From: Rhodospirillaceae bacterium
GTDB lineage: Bacteria; Pseudomonadota; Alphaproteobacteria; DSM-16000; Inquilinaceae
Assembly: GCA_020638575.1 (NCBI GenBank)
Contig: JACKIH010000003.1
Coordinates: 2,585,501 to 2,649,500 of the forward strand
DNA length: 64,000 nt
Reading direction: 5' to 3'
Shown: positions 32,852-43,988 of the stretch, one piece after another
How positions within the stretch are numbered: the stretch's first letter is position 1
Layout of the letters: every line of letters begins with the position of its first letter
The notes under the pieces: generated by a model
Seen by the model: the letters and a program-made list of their open reading frames with translations, nothing else
Told to the model about the DNA's origin: nothing
The model's database searches: none
Position numbers and translations under genes: made by a program

Positions 32852-35800
32852 GGGCCGGTCTCCCCGTCGCCGCCGCCGGCACTCCACTCCGTCACCCGTT
32901 CCAGATGGTCGTAGTCGGTGCCCTTGGGCACGAAGTCCGGGGTGGGCCGGGCGCGATAGGGCATGTCTGCCCGGTCGAACCGAGCGACCAGATCCGCCAT
33001 GCCGGCCCAGGCGGCCGCTGCGGCGCCCGGGTCCGCCAGTTCCTTGCGGACGATCTCCTCGCCCGCCGGATCGCCGCCGGCAAGCCGCCAATAGGCGAGC
33101 CGCGGCGGGGCATCGGGCACCGGCACGCCCGCGAACGCGCCGCGCAGCGCCAATGCGGCTTCCAGCGGCAACTGGGGCTGGAAGCCAAACGCGATCTGCT
33201 TGCCGGAGGGCACCGTGCCGGTCTTGTAGTCGATGATCTCCAGGGTGCCATCGGCCAGCCGGTCGATGCGGTCGACCCGGCAGACCAGCGTGAGGCCGCG
33301 GTCCGCCCCGTCGGCTCCCGGTGGCCGCCCCACCAGCGCCGCGCCGGCCACCTCCGCCGCCAGCGGCACCGCGCGGCCGCTGCGCTCGGCCTGGCGGGCG
33401 ATGACCCACGCGGCCACGGCGGAGAAGCGCGGCCACCACAGGGCGGCGACGCGGGGGTCGTCGAGTGAGCGGCCGAAGGCACGGCGGCCCAGCACCAGCA
33501 GGCGCTCCAGCGCATCGGGCGCGCGCGGGTCGATCTGCTGCTGGAGGAACCAGGCGAGCGCATCGTGGACGGCGTTGCCGCGCTCGGCGGCACCGGGGTC
33601 GGCGTCCAGCGGGTCGAGCGGCCGCAGGTCCAGCACATGCCTGGCGTAGATGCGGTAGGGATCGGCCAGCAGGTCGCCGATCTCCGTCACGCGCAAGCGC
33701 CGCGGGCGGGCGGCCTGCGGCGGGCACGGGGCGGGTGCCGCACGGGCGGTGCTGCCGGCCGGCGTTTCCAGGGCGGCGGCCCAGTCGCGCAGCTCGGTGG
33801 CGCGGTCCCAGAGGAGCCCGCAGCGGGCCAGCACGGCATCGAGCCGAAGCAGCCAGTGCGACGCCACGGTGGGCGTGCCGGCCACCCGCTCCGCCCGCGT
33901 CAGCAGCACCCGGCGGCTGGCCAGGGCCTGGGTGAAGTCGTGGGCGGCGAGACCCACCCGCCGGTCGGGCGGCGACAGCCCGAAGCCGGCGCGCATGGGG
34001 CGCGACATCCAGGGGTCGACGGGGGGATCGGCGGGCCAGGTGCCTTCGTTGAGCCCGCCCAGGATCACCAGATCGGCCGATTGCAGGCGGGCTTCCAGCG
34101 TGCCCCAGAGGAAGAGGCGCGGATGGGCGCCGTGGCTGGGGCGCACCATCTCCTGGGCCAGCAGCTCGGCCACCCACAGGGGATAGTCCGCCGGGGCCTG
34201 GGGCGGCAGGCCGTCCGCCGCCTCCAGCAGTTCGGCAAACAGGCGGGCCGCCTGCTCGCCATCGTCGCCCCGCCACAGCCGTTCGTGACCGGGCTGCTGG
34301 TCGTCGCCCGCCAGCCATTCCGCCGCCTTGAGATGCGCCCTCACCAGGTCCGCCGCCGGGGCGGCACCGCCGGCCAGGGCCTCGGTGAGGGGACGTAGGC
34401 CGAGGTCCAGCCGGTAGAGGAGGTCGACGACCTCACGGTCCGCCTGACCGTTCGCTCCGGCTTCCAGAACGGCGCGGCGCAGCCCGTCGAAGCCGGGGGC
34501 CGGGCGGGGGCCGCGCAGGGCGACGTCGAGCCGGCGCACGCGCCGCGCCAGGTCTGCCCGGCCCTGCAAGACGCCGCACAACGGGTGCTTGAGCAAGGCC
34601 AGCAGGGCGACCGGGCTCACCCGCGCCGCCGCCGCATCGGCCACCAGGCGCAGGAAGCTGCCGACGCCGGTGCGGCCGAGCGGCCGGCCGGCACTGTCGT
34701 CCACCTCGATCCGCCAGGCGCCCAGAGCGGCTTCCACCCGGCGGGCGAGTGTGCGGTCGGCGGTGATGAGGGCACAGGTGCGGCCCTTGTCGTCCAGCAC
34801 CTGGCGCATGGCGACGGCGATGGCGGCAGCCTCCTCCCGGTCGGTGGCGCAGTCCAGCCGCGTCAGGCCCGCCAGGTCGTGCTTGGAGATGCCGGCGATG
34901 TCGCGCCAGGCATCGGTGGTGGCCGGCGGCCGCATGGCCTCGCGGATCAGCCGGCTGCGGTCGGGCGGCGGCGGCAGGTCGCGCGGGCGCGGCGGCAACG
35001 GCCAGTCGGCCACGTCGGCGCGGGCGATCCGAAGCGTCTCCAGCAGGCGCTTCAGGCCCGCCTGGGGGTGGCTGTCGTCGAGCCCCTGCCAGCTCTCGTC
35101 GTCGAGCTCGCGATCGAGCCCCGGCAGCACGACGCGGCCCTGGGGCAGGCGGGCAACCGCCGCCATCAGCTCCGCCGTGGCGGGGATCGAGCCGGTGGAC
35201 CCCACCACCCACACCGGTACCTCCGGCGGCCGCTCGCCCCAGGCCCTGGCGAGGGCTGCCAGCATGCGGTCACGCCGATCGGCGGGGTCGAGCGCGGCTT
35301 CGGCCTTCAAGATCTGCGGCCAGGTCTCGGTGACGATGGCGAGGAAATCCAGCGTGCGCTGCCAGTGGTCGGCCAGCCGGTCGGGCACCAGCTCGGCCAG
35401 CCGGTCGAACCCCACCCGCTCGGTGTGGGCGAGGTCGATCAGCCGGGCGAGAGCGGCTGCCAGCTTGAGCGCCTGGGCGGCACTCACCGGCAGATCCTTG
35501 CGGGCGCGGATCTGGGCGGCGAGCAGCAACTGGCGGCGCAGGGGGGCGATGGCCGGCGGCAGGTCCGGCAAACCGGCCTCGGCCCAGCCGAGATCGCCGT
35601 CCAGCCCGTCGCCGTCGGGGTCGAGATCGCCGATGGGCAGGATGCGCGGGGCCAGCAGCGGCCGGCCGCCGGACTGGCGCAACAGGGCCTCGCGCATGGC
35701 CAGGCAGGCGCGCCGCGTGGGCAGCAGCAGGAGCAGGCGGTCGGCGGCGACCGCTGCCAGGCGGGGACCCAGCACCTCGGCGGCGACGGCATCGGCCAGC

Positions 35801-35859
35801 GGCCGGCCGGCGGGGACGGTGAAAATGCGGGGGGCCGACGCGGTGTCGGCGCCCGTCAT
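32848..35859 (-). CDS. addB: Double-strand break repair protein AddB
   Basis: A 1003-residue partner of AddA with an inactivated helicase fold and a C-terminal nuclease. The N-terminus (FTVPAGRPLADAVAAEVLG, then LLLLPTRRACLAMREALL) and the GLNEGTWPADPPVDPWMSRPMR block are typical of alphaproteobacterial AddB. The nuclease motif is CRVDRIDRLADGTLEIIDYKTGTVPSGKQI. The iron-sulfur cysteines of the Bacillus protein are not apparent, as expected for this branch. The start at 35859 overlaps the stop of the upstream nucleotidyltransferase-like gene (ATGA), and the stop overlaps addA. Confidence 0.95.
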   Translation of the reverse strand: MTGADTASAPRIFTVPAGRPLADAVAAEVLGPRLAAVAADRLLLLLPTRRACLAMREALLRQSGGRPLLAPRILPIGDLDPDGDGLDGDLGWAEAGLPDLPPAIAPLRRQLLLAAQIRARKDLPVSAAQALKLAAALARLIDLAHTERVGFDRLAELVPDRLADHWQRTLDFLAIVTETWPQILKAEAALDPADRRDRMLAALARAWGERPPEVPVWVVGSTGSIPATAELMAAVARLPQGRVVLPGLDRELDDESWQGLDDSHPQAGLKRLLETLRIARADVADWPLPPRPRDLPPPPDRSRLIREAMRPPATTDAWRDIAGISKHDLAGLTRLDCATDREEAAAIAVAMRQVLDDKGRTCALITADRTLARRVEAALGAWRIEVDDSAGRPLGRTGVGSFLRLVADAAAARVSPVALLALLKHPLCGVLQGRADLARRVRRLDVALRGPRPAPGFDGLRRAVLEAGANGQADREVVDLLYRLDLGLRPLTEALAGGAAPAADLVRAHLKAAEWLAGDDQQPGHERLWRGDDGEQAARLFAELLEAADGLPPQAPADYPLWVAELLAQEMVRPSHGAHPRLFLWGTLEARLQSADLVILGGLNEGTWPADPPVDPWMSRPMRAGFGLSPPDRRVGLAAHDFTQALASRRVLLTRAERVAGTPTVASHWLLRLDAVLARCGLLWDRATELRDWAAALETPAGSTARAAPAPCPPQAARPRRLRVTEIGDLLADPYRIYARHVLDLRPLDPLDADPGAAERGNAVHDALAWFLQQQIDPRAPDALERLLVLGRRAFGRSLDDPRVAALWWPRFSAVAAWVIARQAERSGRAVPLAAEVAGAALVGRPPGADGADRGLTLVCRVDRIDRLADGTLEIIDYKTGTVPSGKQIAFGFQPQLPLEAALALRGAFAGVPVPDAPPRLAYWRLAGGDPAGEEIVRKELADPGAAAAAWAGMADLVARFDRADMPYRARPTPDFVPKGTDYDHLERVTEWSAGGGDGETGP

Positions 35860-36557
35860 GAAATAACCCAGCGCACTTCCGGCTCGGCCAGCATGGCACG
35901 GGTGTTGGCCAGATCGCTTTCGGTCCCGACATGGAACCAGGCGCCGTCATGCACCAGGCCGTAGAGGCGTTGGCGGGCGAGGGCGCCGCGCAGTACGCCG
36001 TTGAGGCTGCGCGCACCGCCCAGGGCCGCCGGGTCCACGATGTGCACGCCGGTGTTGTAATAGGGCGCCAGATCGCCGCCGGTGAGCCCGGTCACCCGGC
36101 CCAGCGGGTCGAGGGTCAGGTCGCCCAGGCCGGTCCCGCCGAACGCCTTGGCGACGGCGACGGCCAGCACCAGCACGTCCATGGCGTCCGGACGCCATTC
36201 CGCCGCCATGCGTTCCAGCACGCCGGTGGGACCGTCGAGCCACAGGGACTGCGAGGACACCGCCAGCAGCGGCCCGTCGGCCCAGCCGGCCAGCAGGTCG
36301 GCGAGCGGCGCTGTGGCGTCGCGGTCGCGCACCAGCAGGCGCGGGTCTTCGCGCGCCACCAGATAGTCTGTGAGATCGCCGTCCGGCCCCACCGGGGCCA
36401 CCAGCACGCGCGCGATGCCGCTCGCCCACAGGCGGTCCAGCAGGTGATCGATGAGGGCACGGTTGGCGATGTCGGTGAGCGGGTGCGGCAGGGCTTCCGG
36501 CCGGCCGGTGGTCACTTCGCCGACCAGGATGGCGGCCTGGCTGATGCGGCTGGACAT
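35856..36557 (-). CDS. Degenerate nucleotidyltransferase (MurU-like) upstream of addB
   Basis: A 233-residue protein resembling the sugar-phosphate nucleotidyltransferases (MurU: N-acetylmuramate 1-phosphate uridylyltransferase) that usually precede addB. HPLTDIANRALIDHLLDRLWASGIARVLV and the middle VLVLAVAVAKAFGGTG, YYNTGVHIVDP and FHVGTESDL blocks retain the fold. The N-terminal signature GxGTRMxPLT, which binds the nucleotide, is replaced by VGEVTTGRPEALPHPL, so activity is doubtful. The kinase AmgK and tsaE that normally accompany it are absent; the DNA to the right is an unrelated gene on the other strand. The frame is intact and the stop overlaps the addB start, so it is still translated. 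Confidence 0.75.
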   Translation of the reverse strand: MSSRISQAAILVGEVTTGRPEALPHPLTDIANRALIDHLLDRLWASGIARVLVAPVGPDGDLTDYLVAREDPRLLVRDRDATAPLADLLAGWADGPLLAVSSQSLWLDGPTGVLERMAAEWRPDAMDVLVLAVAVAKAFGGTGLGDLTLDPLGRVTGLTGGDLAPYYNTGVHIVDPAALGGARSLNGVLRGALARQRLYGLVHDGAWFHVGTESDLANTRAMLAEPEVRWVIS

Positions 36558-36732
36558 GGCGTTGGACGCGCTCGGTGTCACAATCAAAACGGTTGGAACG
36601 CGAAGGGTTCGGCAACCTTTGGACCGGGTTCTGAGAGTTGCATGGCGAAGCCCCGATTGCCTAGTGCAATTGCCGGCCTGCCATCCCCAGGCCACATCGA
36701 TGCCTATCGGTGGGCCAGCGGCCGAGGTATGC

Positions 36733-36777
36733 CAGGGGCACGGCAGGGGGCACGGCAGGGGCACGGCAGGGGCACGG
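36733..36777. repeat. Tandem repeat of an 11-base unit
   Basis: Four units of CAGGGGCACGG, the second with one extra G, lie directly upstream of the ribosome binding site of the exported protein gene at 36797. A partial fifth unit merges into the AGGGAGG. Confidence 0.85.
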
Positions 36778-36796
36778 CAGAGGGAGGATCAGCAGG

Positions 36797-37432
36797 ATGC
36801 GCAAGCTTGTGGCCATCGCGCTGTGCGCAGTGTGGATGGCGGGGACGGCGGCCGCCCAGGACGGGGCGACCGGACCGGGGCGGCAGACCATCTACGAACG
36901 GCTGGGCCTCGATCTCTCGACCCCGCAGTCGGCGGCGGCCGCCTTCCTCGCGGCGGTCGAGGCCGCTGATGGTCTGGAGGTGTATGTCCTGCTCGACCCG
37001 CAGTCGCGCTTGGCGATCGCCGATGCCTGGCGGCGGCTCAACCTGGCGCCGCTGCTCGGCCGCGAGGTCGCCAGCGAGGAGATGGTGCAGATGTTCGATG
37101 ACCTGGCGGAGCTGAACGCCGAGGAGAGCATCGACGGCAGCAACGGATACCTCGTGCTCGATGTCTTCTCCATGGCCGACGCGTTGTTTCGCCTGGTGGC
37201 GCGGCAGGGCGGCTCGATCGTGCCGCTGCCGGGCCATCCGCAGATCGCCGGGGGGACGCAGTTCCGCGCGGGAGAGGACGGCGAACAGCTCGGCGATGTG
37301 CTTGTCACCGGCGAGGGCGAGGACGCGGTGATCCACCTGATGCGGTCGGTTCGCGGTCACTGGCGCGTGCTCGGCGTCACCCGGGGCACGGGCGATGGGG
37401 CGGTGACCTGGCTGCGGTCCGAGCCGCGATAG
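36797..37432 (+). CDS. Exported protein of unknown family, paralogue 1
   Basis: A 211-residue precursor with a signal peptide of about 22 residues (MRKLVAIALCAVWMAGTAAA) and a mature domain of about 190 residues. I do not recognise the family. Key blocks are TIYERLGLDLSTPQSAAAAFLAAVEAADGLEVYVLLDPQSR and the C-terminal AVIHLMRSVRGHWRVLGVTRG ending WLRSEPR. The C-terminal half suggests a small beta-rich domain, perhaps like NTF2-type folds, but this is a guess. The next gene encodes a paralogue of the same domain. ATG at 36797 follows AGGGAGG and AGGA. The location should be periplasmic. Confidence 0.75.
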   Translation: MRKLVAIALCAVWMAGTAAAQDGATGPGRQTIYERLGLDLSTPQSAAAAFLAAVEAADGLEVYVLLDPQSRLAIADAWRRLNLAPLLGREVASEEMVQMFDDLAELNAEESIDGSNGYLVLDVFSMADALFRLVARQGGSIVPLPGHPQIAGGTQFRAGEDGEQLGDVLVTGEGEDAVIHLMRSVRGHWRVLGVTRGTGDGAVTWLRSEPR

Positions 37433-37507
37433 GTGGCCGCACTTTGGGGACGAACCCTCCCCAAGTTTGTACACTGGCGCGGCACGCACCAGCCGAGGAG
37501 GACGCAG

Positions 37508-38497
37508 ATGCGGTGGAGACACGCCCTGGCCGCCCTGGCCAGCCTCGCCATCGTCGCCGCAGGAAGCGCGGCGGCCCAGGAACCAGCCGATCTCTACGGC
37601 GTCTGGGAAGCCAACCTGGGGTCGGACACCATCACCCTTGAGCTGCGGCCGGACGGCAGCGGCAGCGGGCAGGAAGGTGACCGCGTGCACCCGCTGCGCT
37701 GGCGCCTCGATACCGCGATGCAGCCGGCCCAGCTCTTATTCACCATCGACGGCGAGCAGATGGTGTCGCTGGTGCGTGTGGACGGGCCCGGCCGTCTCAC
37801 CATCACCGAGCCGGACAATCGCGTGGCCGAGAGTTTCGAGGACGGCGATACCCTGACCTTCCGCCGGGTGGCCGAAACGGCGACGGAAGCACCGGCCGCC
37901 GCGCCGACGACGGCGGTGATCGGCATCCCCACCCATCCCGACATCTACGCCCGCCTGGGCCTCGACATCTCCGCCCCCCAGACCGTCGTCCCGGCGTTCA
38001 TCGCGGCGGTGGAAGGCTATGACGGCCTGGCGGTCTACTTCCTGCTCGATCCCGGCGCGCGCGAATTCGCTTGGCGCAGCCTGGTGATGGCGATGGATCT
38101 GGGGACGCTGTTGGGCGAAGGGACGGGCGCTGAAGACCGCGAGGGGACGATGCGGATGATGCGCGAGGTGTTCACCCATGTCAGCGAGGAGACCACGCGG
38201 CCGGGCGTGCCGACTTCGATCGCGGAGCCGTTCCCGCTGATGGAGGCCGTCTTCCGTTACGCCGCGGAAACCGGGCTTCGGCCGGTGCCGCTGCCGGCGA
38301 ACCCGACGCCCGTGTTCCCGCCGCAGTTCCGCTTTCTGGACCATGGCCGCACCGTTGCCGATGTCACCGTGGAGGGCGACGGAGAGCCCGCGGTGATCCA
38401 CCTGCTCGCTTCGACCTCCGGGCGCTGGCGGGTGCTGGGGGTGACCGGTTCCGGTGGCGACGGGCCCTACACCTGGCTGTTGCGCGAGCCGCGGTAG
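37508..38497 (+). CDS. Exported protein of unknown family, paralogue 2, with an extra N-terminal domain
   Basis: A 329-residue precursor with a signal peptide (residues 1-24, ALASLAIVAAGSAAA). Residues 30-115 form an extra beta-rich domain (LYGVWEANLGSDTITLELRPDGSGSGQ...TFRRVAET) that resembles lipocalin-like or META-type repeats. Residues 135-329 are homologous to the preceding protein: DIYARLGLDISAPQTVVPAFIAAVEGYDGLAVYFLLDPGAR and PAVIHLLASTSGRWRVLGVTGSGGDGPYTWLLREPR. The two genes are 75 bases apart on the same strand, clearly a tandem duplication followed by gain of a domain. Start ATG at 37508 follows GAGGA. Function unknown; periplasmic. Confidence 0.75.
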   Translation: MRWRHALAALASLAIVAAGSAAAQEPADLYGVWEANLGSDTITLELRPDGSGSGQEGDRVHPLRWRLDTAMQPAQLLFTIDGEQMVSLVRVDGPGRLTITEPDNRVAESFEDGDTLTFRRVAETATEAPAAAPTTAVIGIPTHPDIYARLGLDISAPQTVVPAFIAAVEGYDGLAVYFLLDPGAREFAWRSLVMAMDLGTLLGEGTGAEDREGTMRMMREVFTHVSEETTRPGVPTSIAEPFPLMEAVFRYAAETGLRPVPLPANPTPVFPPQFRFLDHGRTVADVTVEGDGEPAVIHLLASTSGRWRVLGVTGSGGDGPYTWLLREPR

Positions 38498-38533
38498 AGC
38501 GCAGGCCGGCGCAGCTCGATCAGAAATGCTCTA
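38495..38533. repeat. Palindromic element with TAGAGC...GCTCTA ends
   Basis: TAGAGC at 38495-38500 and GCTCTA at 38528-38533 frame a GC-rich stretch overlapping both the stop of the exported protein gene and the stop of the convergent kinase gene. It shares its ends with the palindrome at 13012-13063 but has a poorer internal dyad. Confidence 0.4.
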
Positions 38534-40105
38534 ATCCGCGCCGAAGCTGGCGATGACGGGGGCGGCAAGCTGGCCGGCCGCCGTCTCACCGATGCGCACC
38601 GGCCGGCTTTCCCGCAGGTCGACCGGGATCTCGAACCAGAAGGTGCTGCCGGAGCCCGGTGTGCTGAGCACGCCGATCTCGCCCTGCATCTGCTCCACCA
38701 GGCGCTTGCAGATGGCCAGCCCGAGGCCGAGGCCGGCGGACCGCCGCGACTCGCCGTTGCTGGCTTGCGTGAACGGCTCGAAGATGCGGGCCTGATCGAC
38801 CGGCGCGATGCCGTCGCCGGTGTCCTTCACCTGCACTCGGAGGGTGTCGCCGTCGAGCCGCGCCGACACCGTGATGGCACCGGTGCTGGTGAACTTCATG
38901 GCATTGCCCAGGAGGTTCATGAGGATCTGGGAGAGCCGTTTGCGATCGCCGCGCAGGCGCGCGGGCACGGACTCGTCCACCTGGAAACCGAGCGTCAGCG
39001 CCTTTTGCGAGGCCGACGGCTCCATCAGCCGCACCACCGCGCGGATTTCCGATGCCACGTCCACCGGACCGTCTTCCAGCGCAAAGCGGCCGCTTTCGAT
39101 GCGCGACATGTCGAGCAGGTCGTCGATGAGCTGGGCGAGGCTTTTGCCGGAGCTTTCGATGATCCTCAGGTAGTCCAGCATCTGCGCATCGTCGGTCATG
39201 CCGAGGCAGACTTCGGCGAAGCCGACAACGGCGTTGAGCGGCGTACGCAGCTCGTGGGTGACGATGGAGATGAATTCCGACTTCGCCCGGTTGGCTTCCT
39301 CCGCATGGCGGCGGGCGGCTTCCAGCGTCGCTTCGGCTTCGCGCATCACCGTCACGTCGTGGGTGATGGACAGGAGGGCGGCGGTCCCCAGCACGTGCTC
39401 GGCCAACGGGATGCGGCTGTTGATCCACACCCGCGCCCGGCCTTCGGCATCGATGCCGACCTCCTCGCGGTCGAGCAGGGAGACGCCGCGGGCCAGCACC
39501 TCGGCGTCGCGCAGGCGCACGTCGTCGCTGAGGGGAACGAAACTCTCCCTGGTCACGTTGCGCGCCAGCATTTCCTCGAATCGGCTGCCGATGATCTCCT
39601 GGCGGGAGGCGCCGTAGAAGCGCTCCCAGGCCGGATTGACGTAGAGGTAGCGGCGCTCGGCGTTCTTGATGCTGACGGCGGATGGGACCGCATCCAGCAA
39701 CGGCGCCAGGAAGACGGTGAGGTCCACCGGACCGATCGCCGGCGGGTGGGCCACGCTCACCATCAGGCGCAGCGTGCCGTCGTCCTGCGCGTCCAGCGTC
39801 AGGGTCATCAGGGCACCGTCGGGGAGCTGGTGCATGCTCTGGGCGGGCGGTACCAGGGCGACGCGCTCGGCCTCGTCCGCCACGGACGGCGGCGTCGGCG
39901 CGTCCTGCAGCGCAAAGCCCAGCGTCATCGCGGACTTGAGCAAAGCGGCCACGGGGTGGGACGCGGCGGATCCCACCCTACCGGTGTTGGCCTCCCGGCG
40001 TTCGGACAGCAGATCGCGCAGCCCGGCGGCCCACGAACCGCGCAGGGACCGGATGGCGCCCGACGCCTCCAATGTCGCCGAAAGACACAAGGTGGTAGAA
40101 ATCAT
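38531..40105 (-). CDS. PAS domain sensor histidine kinase (orphan, soluble)
   Basis: A 524-residue kinase with no obvious membrane helix. A poorly conserved N-terminal region (residues 1-125) is followed by a PAS domain (about 130-255; AVSIKNAERRYLYVNPAWERFYGASRQEIIG), a coiled linker (MREAEATLEAARRHAEEANRAKSEF), HisKA with His284 (VTHELRTPLNAVVGF), and HATPase with LLGNAMKFTSTG, DTGDGIA and GLGLGLAICKRLVEQMQGEI. It is cytosolic, so it should sense an internal signal such as redox state or ligand at the PAS domain. No response regulator is adjacent. The start at 40105 is the first ATG. Confidence 0.88.
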   Translation of the reverse strand: MISTTLCLSATLEASGAIRSLRGSWAAGLRDLLSERREANTGRVGSAASHPVAALLKSAMTLGFALQDAPTPPSVADEAERVALVPPAQSMHQLPDGALMTLTLDAQDDGTLRLMVSVAHPPAIGPVDLTVFLAPLLDAVPSAVSIKNAERRYLYVNPAWERFYGASRQEIIGSRFEEMLARNVTRESFVPLSDDVRLRDAEVLARGVSLLDREEVGIDAEGRARVWINSRIPLAEHVLGTAALLSITHDVTVMREAEATLEAARRHAEEANRAKSEFISIVTHELRTPLNAVVGFAEVCLGMTDDAQMLDYLRIIESSGKSLAQLIDDLLDMSRIESGRFALEDGPVDVASEIRAVVRLMEPSASQKALTLGFQVDESVPARLRGDRKRLSQILMNLLGNAMKFTSTGAITVSARLDGDTLRVQVKDTGDGIAPVDQARIFEPFTQASNGESRRSAGLGLGLAICKRLVEQMQGEIGVLSTPGSGSTFWFEIPVDLRESRPVRIGETAAGQLAAPVIASFGAD

Positions 40106-40332
40106 GCTCGCCGCGGGCTCCGCGCATCCGACGGTACAGTTGAGCTTAACTTTCCAGGCGTTAACTGGGAGTTACCTGAAGACGGCAGTTCAACTATCGC
40201 GATGAATTCCGCGGCAACCGTCGTGGAGCGATGGGGCGCACGGCAGCCATGCGGGCAGCGGCCGCCATGGGGGAACGGCGGCACTGCCGCTAAGCTGCGG
40301 CGATTTCTCCATCCACCGGCCGAGTCCGTTCC

Positions 40333-41247
40333 ATGCTGCCAAGCCCGCAAGCCCTGATCCCCGCGGCGTTCGTCCTTCTGTGGTCGACCGGGTTTATCGG
40401 CGCGCGCCTGGGCCTGCCCTTCACCGAGCCGATGACCTTCCTGGCGCTGCGTTTCATCGCGGTGATCGCCATCTTCGCCCTGCTGCTCGCCTGGGCGCGG
40501 CCGCCCTGGCCGAAACGGGTGTCGCTGCGCCACGAGGCGATCACCGGGGTGCTGCTGCACAGCGGCTATCTGGGGGGCGTGTTCGCGGCCATCGACCGCG
40601 GCATGCCGGCGGCCCTGGCGGCCCTCATCGTCGGCCTGCAGCCGCTGCTCACGGGGGCCGTGGTCGGCCCGTTGCTGGGCGAACGGGTGTCGACCCGGCA
40701 ATGGCTGGGCCTCGCCCTGGGGCTCGCCGGCGTCGCCATGGTGCTGGGCGAGAAGCTGGCGCCCGGCGGCGGCCAGGTGTTCGACGGCTTCGGCCTGCCG
40801 GCCCTGGGGCTGACGCTGATCGGCCTGTGCTCCATCACCGCCGGTACCCTCTACCAGAAGAAGTACGGCGGCACCGGCGACTGGCGGTGGAGTGCGGTCG
40901 CCCAGTACGGGGCCGCCCTCCTGGTCACCGGCACGCTTGCCCTGCTGGTGGAGGAGAACCGTGTCGTCTGGTCGCCGGAGCTGATCGTCGCGCTGGGCTG
41001 GCTGGTGGTGGTGCTCTCCATCGGCGCCATCGGCCTGCTGATGGTGCTGATCCGGCGGGGAGCGGCGGCCAGCGTGGCCAGCCTGTTCTACCTGGTGCCG
41101 CCGTGCACCGGCGTGGTCGCCTGGCTGCTGTTCGGCGAGACCTTCGGCTGGCTGGCCGTGGCCGGCATGGTGGTGGCGGCCCTCGGCGTGGCGCTGGTGA
41201 ACATGCGCGTGCCCGATCGCACCCCCACCTCGGTCGGGGAGGGATGA
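40333..41247 (+). CDS. DMT superfamily transporter with two EamA domains
   Basis: A 304-residue inner-membrane protein with about ten hydrophobic helices in two EamA repeats. The start PQALIPAAFVLLWSTGFIGARLGLPFTEPMTFLALRF is characteristic of the family, and GLQPLLTGAVVGPLLGERVS marks the end of the first repeat. The second repeat includes AASVASLFYLVPPCTGVVAWLLFGE. Substrate unknown. It is only distantly similar to the DMT gene at 6975 and is divergent from the PAS kinase across 227 bases. The mutS gene begins 32 bases after its stop. Confidence 0.9.
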   Translation: MLPSPQALIPAAFVLLWSTGFIGARLGLPFTEPMTFLALRFIAVIAIFALLLAWARPPWPKRVSLRHEAITGVLLHSGYLGGVFAAIDRGMPAALAALIVGLQPLLTGAVVGPLLGERVSTRQWLGLALGLAGVAMVLGEKLAPGGGQVFDGFGLPALGLTLIGLCSITAGTLYQKKYGGTGDWRWSAVAQYGAALLVTGTLALLVEENRVVWSPELIVALGWLVVVLSIGAIGLLMVLIRRGAAASVASLFYLVPPCTGVVAWLLFGETFGWLAVAGMVVAALGVALVNMRVPDRTPTSVGEG

Positions 41248-41278
41248 CAGAGCGCCGGCTGTGCCGCTACATCGCGGC

Positions 41279-43945
<2,667 letters not shown>

Positions 43946-43963
43946 CCGCGCGGTTACCGGCGC

Positions 43964-43988
43964 GGTGCCATGGTCGCGCCATGGCACC
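43964..43988 (+). promoter_or_regulatory. Perfect hairpin over the start codon of the nuclease-like gene
   Basis: GGTGCCATGG at 43964-43973 and CCATGGCACC at 43979-43988 form a perfect 10-bp stem with a 5-base loop. The ATG at 43981 lies in the right arm, so the start codon would be base-paired in the message. It may control translation or end mutS transcription. Confidence 0.45.

Noticed and set aside
29411..34318. A 1635-codon frame extending addA far upstream
   Set aside because: The conserved AddA start is at 32851 where it overlaps the addB stop by ATGA; the rest is a shadow of addB.
36733..36777. CRISPR-like array
   Set aside because: Units are 11 bases with no spacers; it is a simple tandem repeat.
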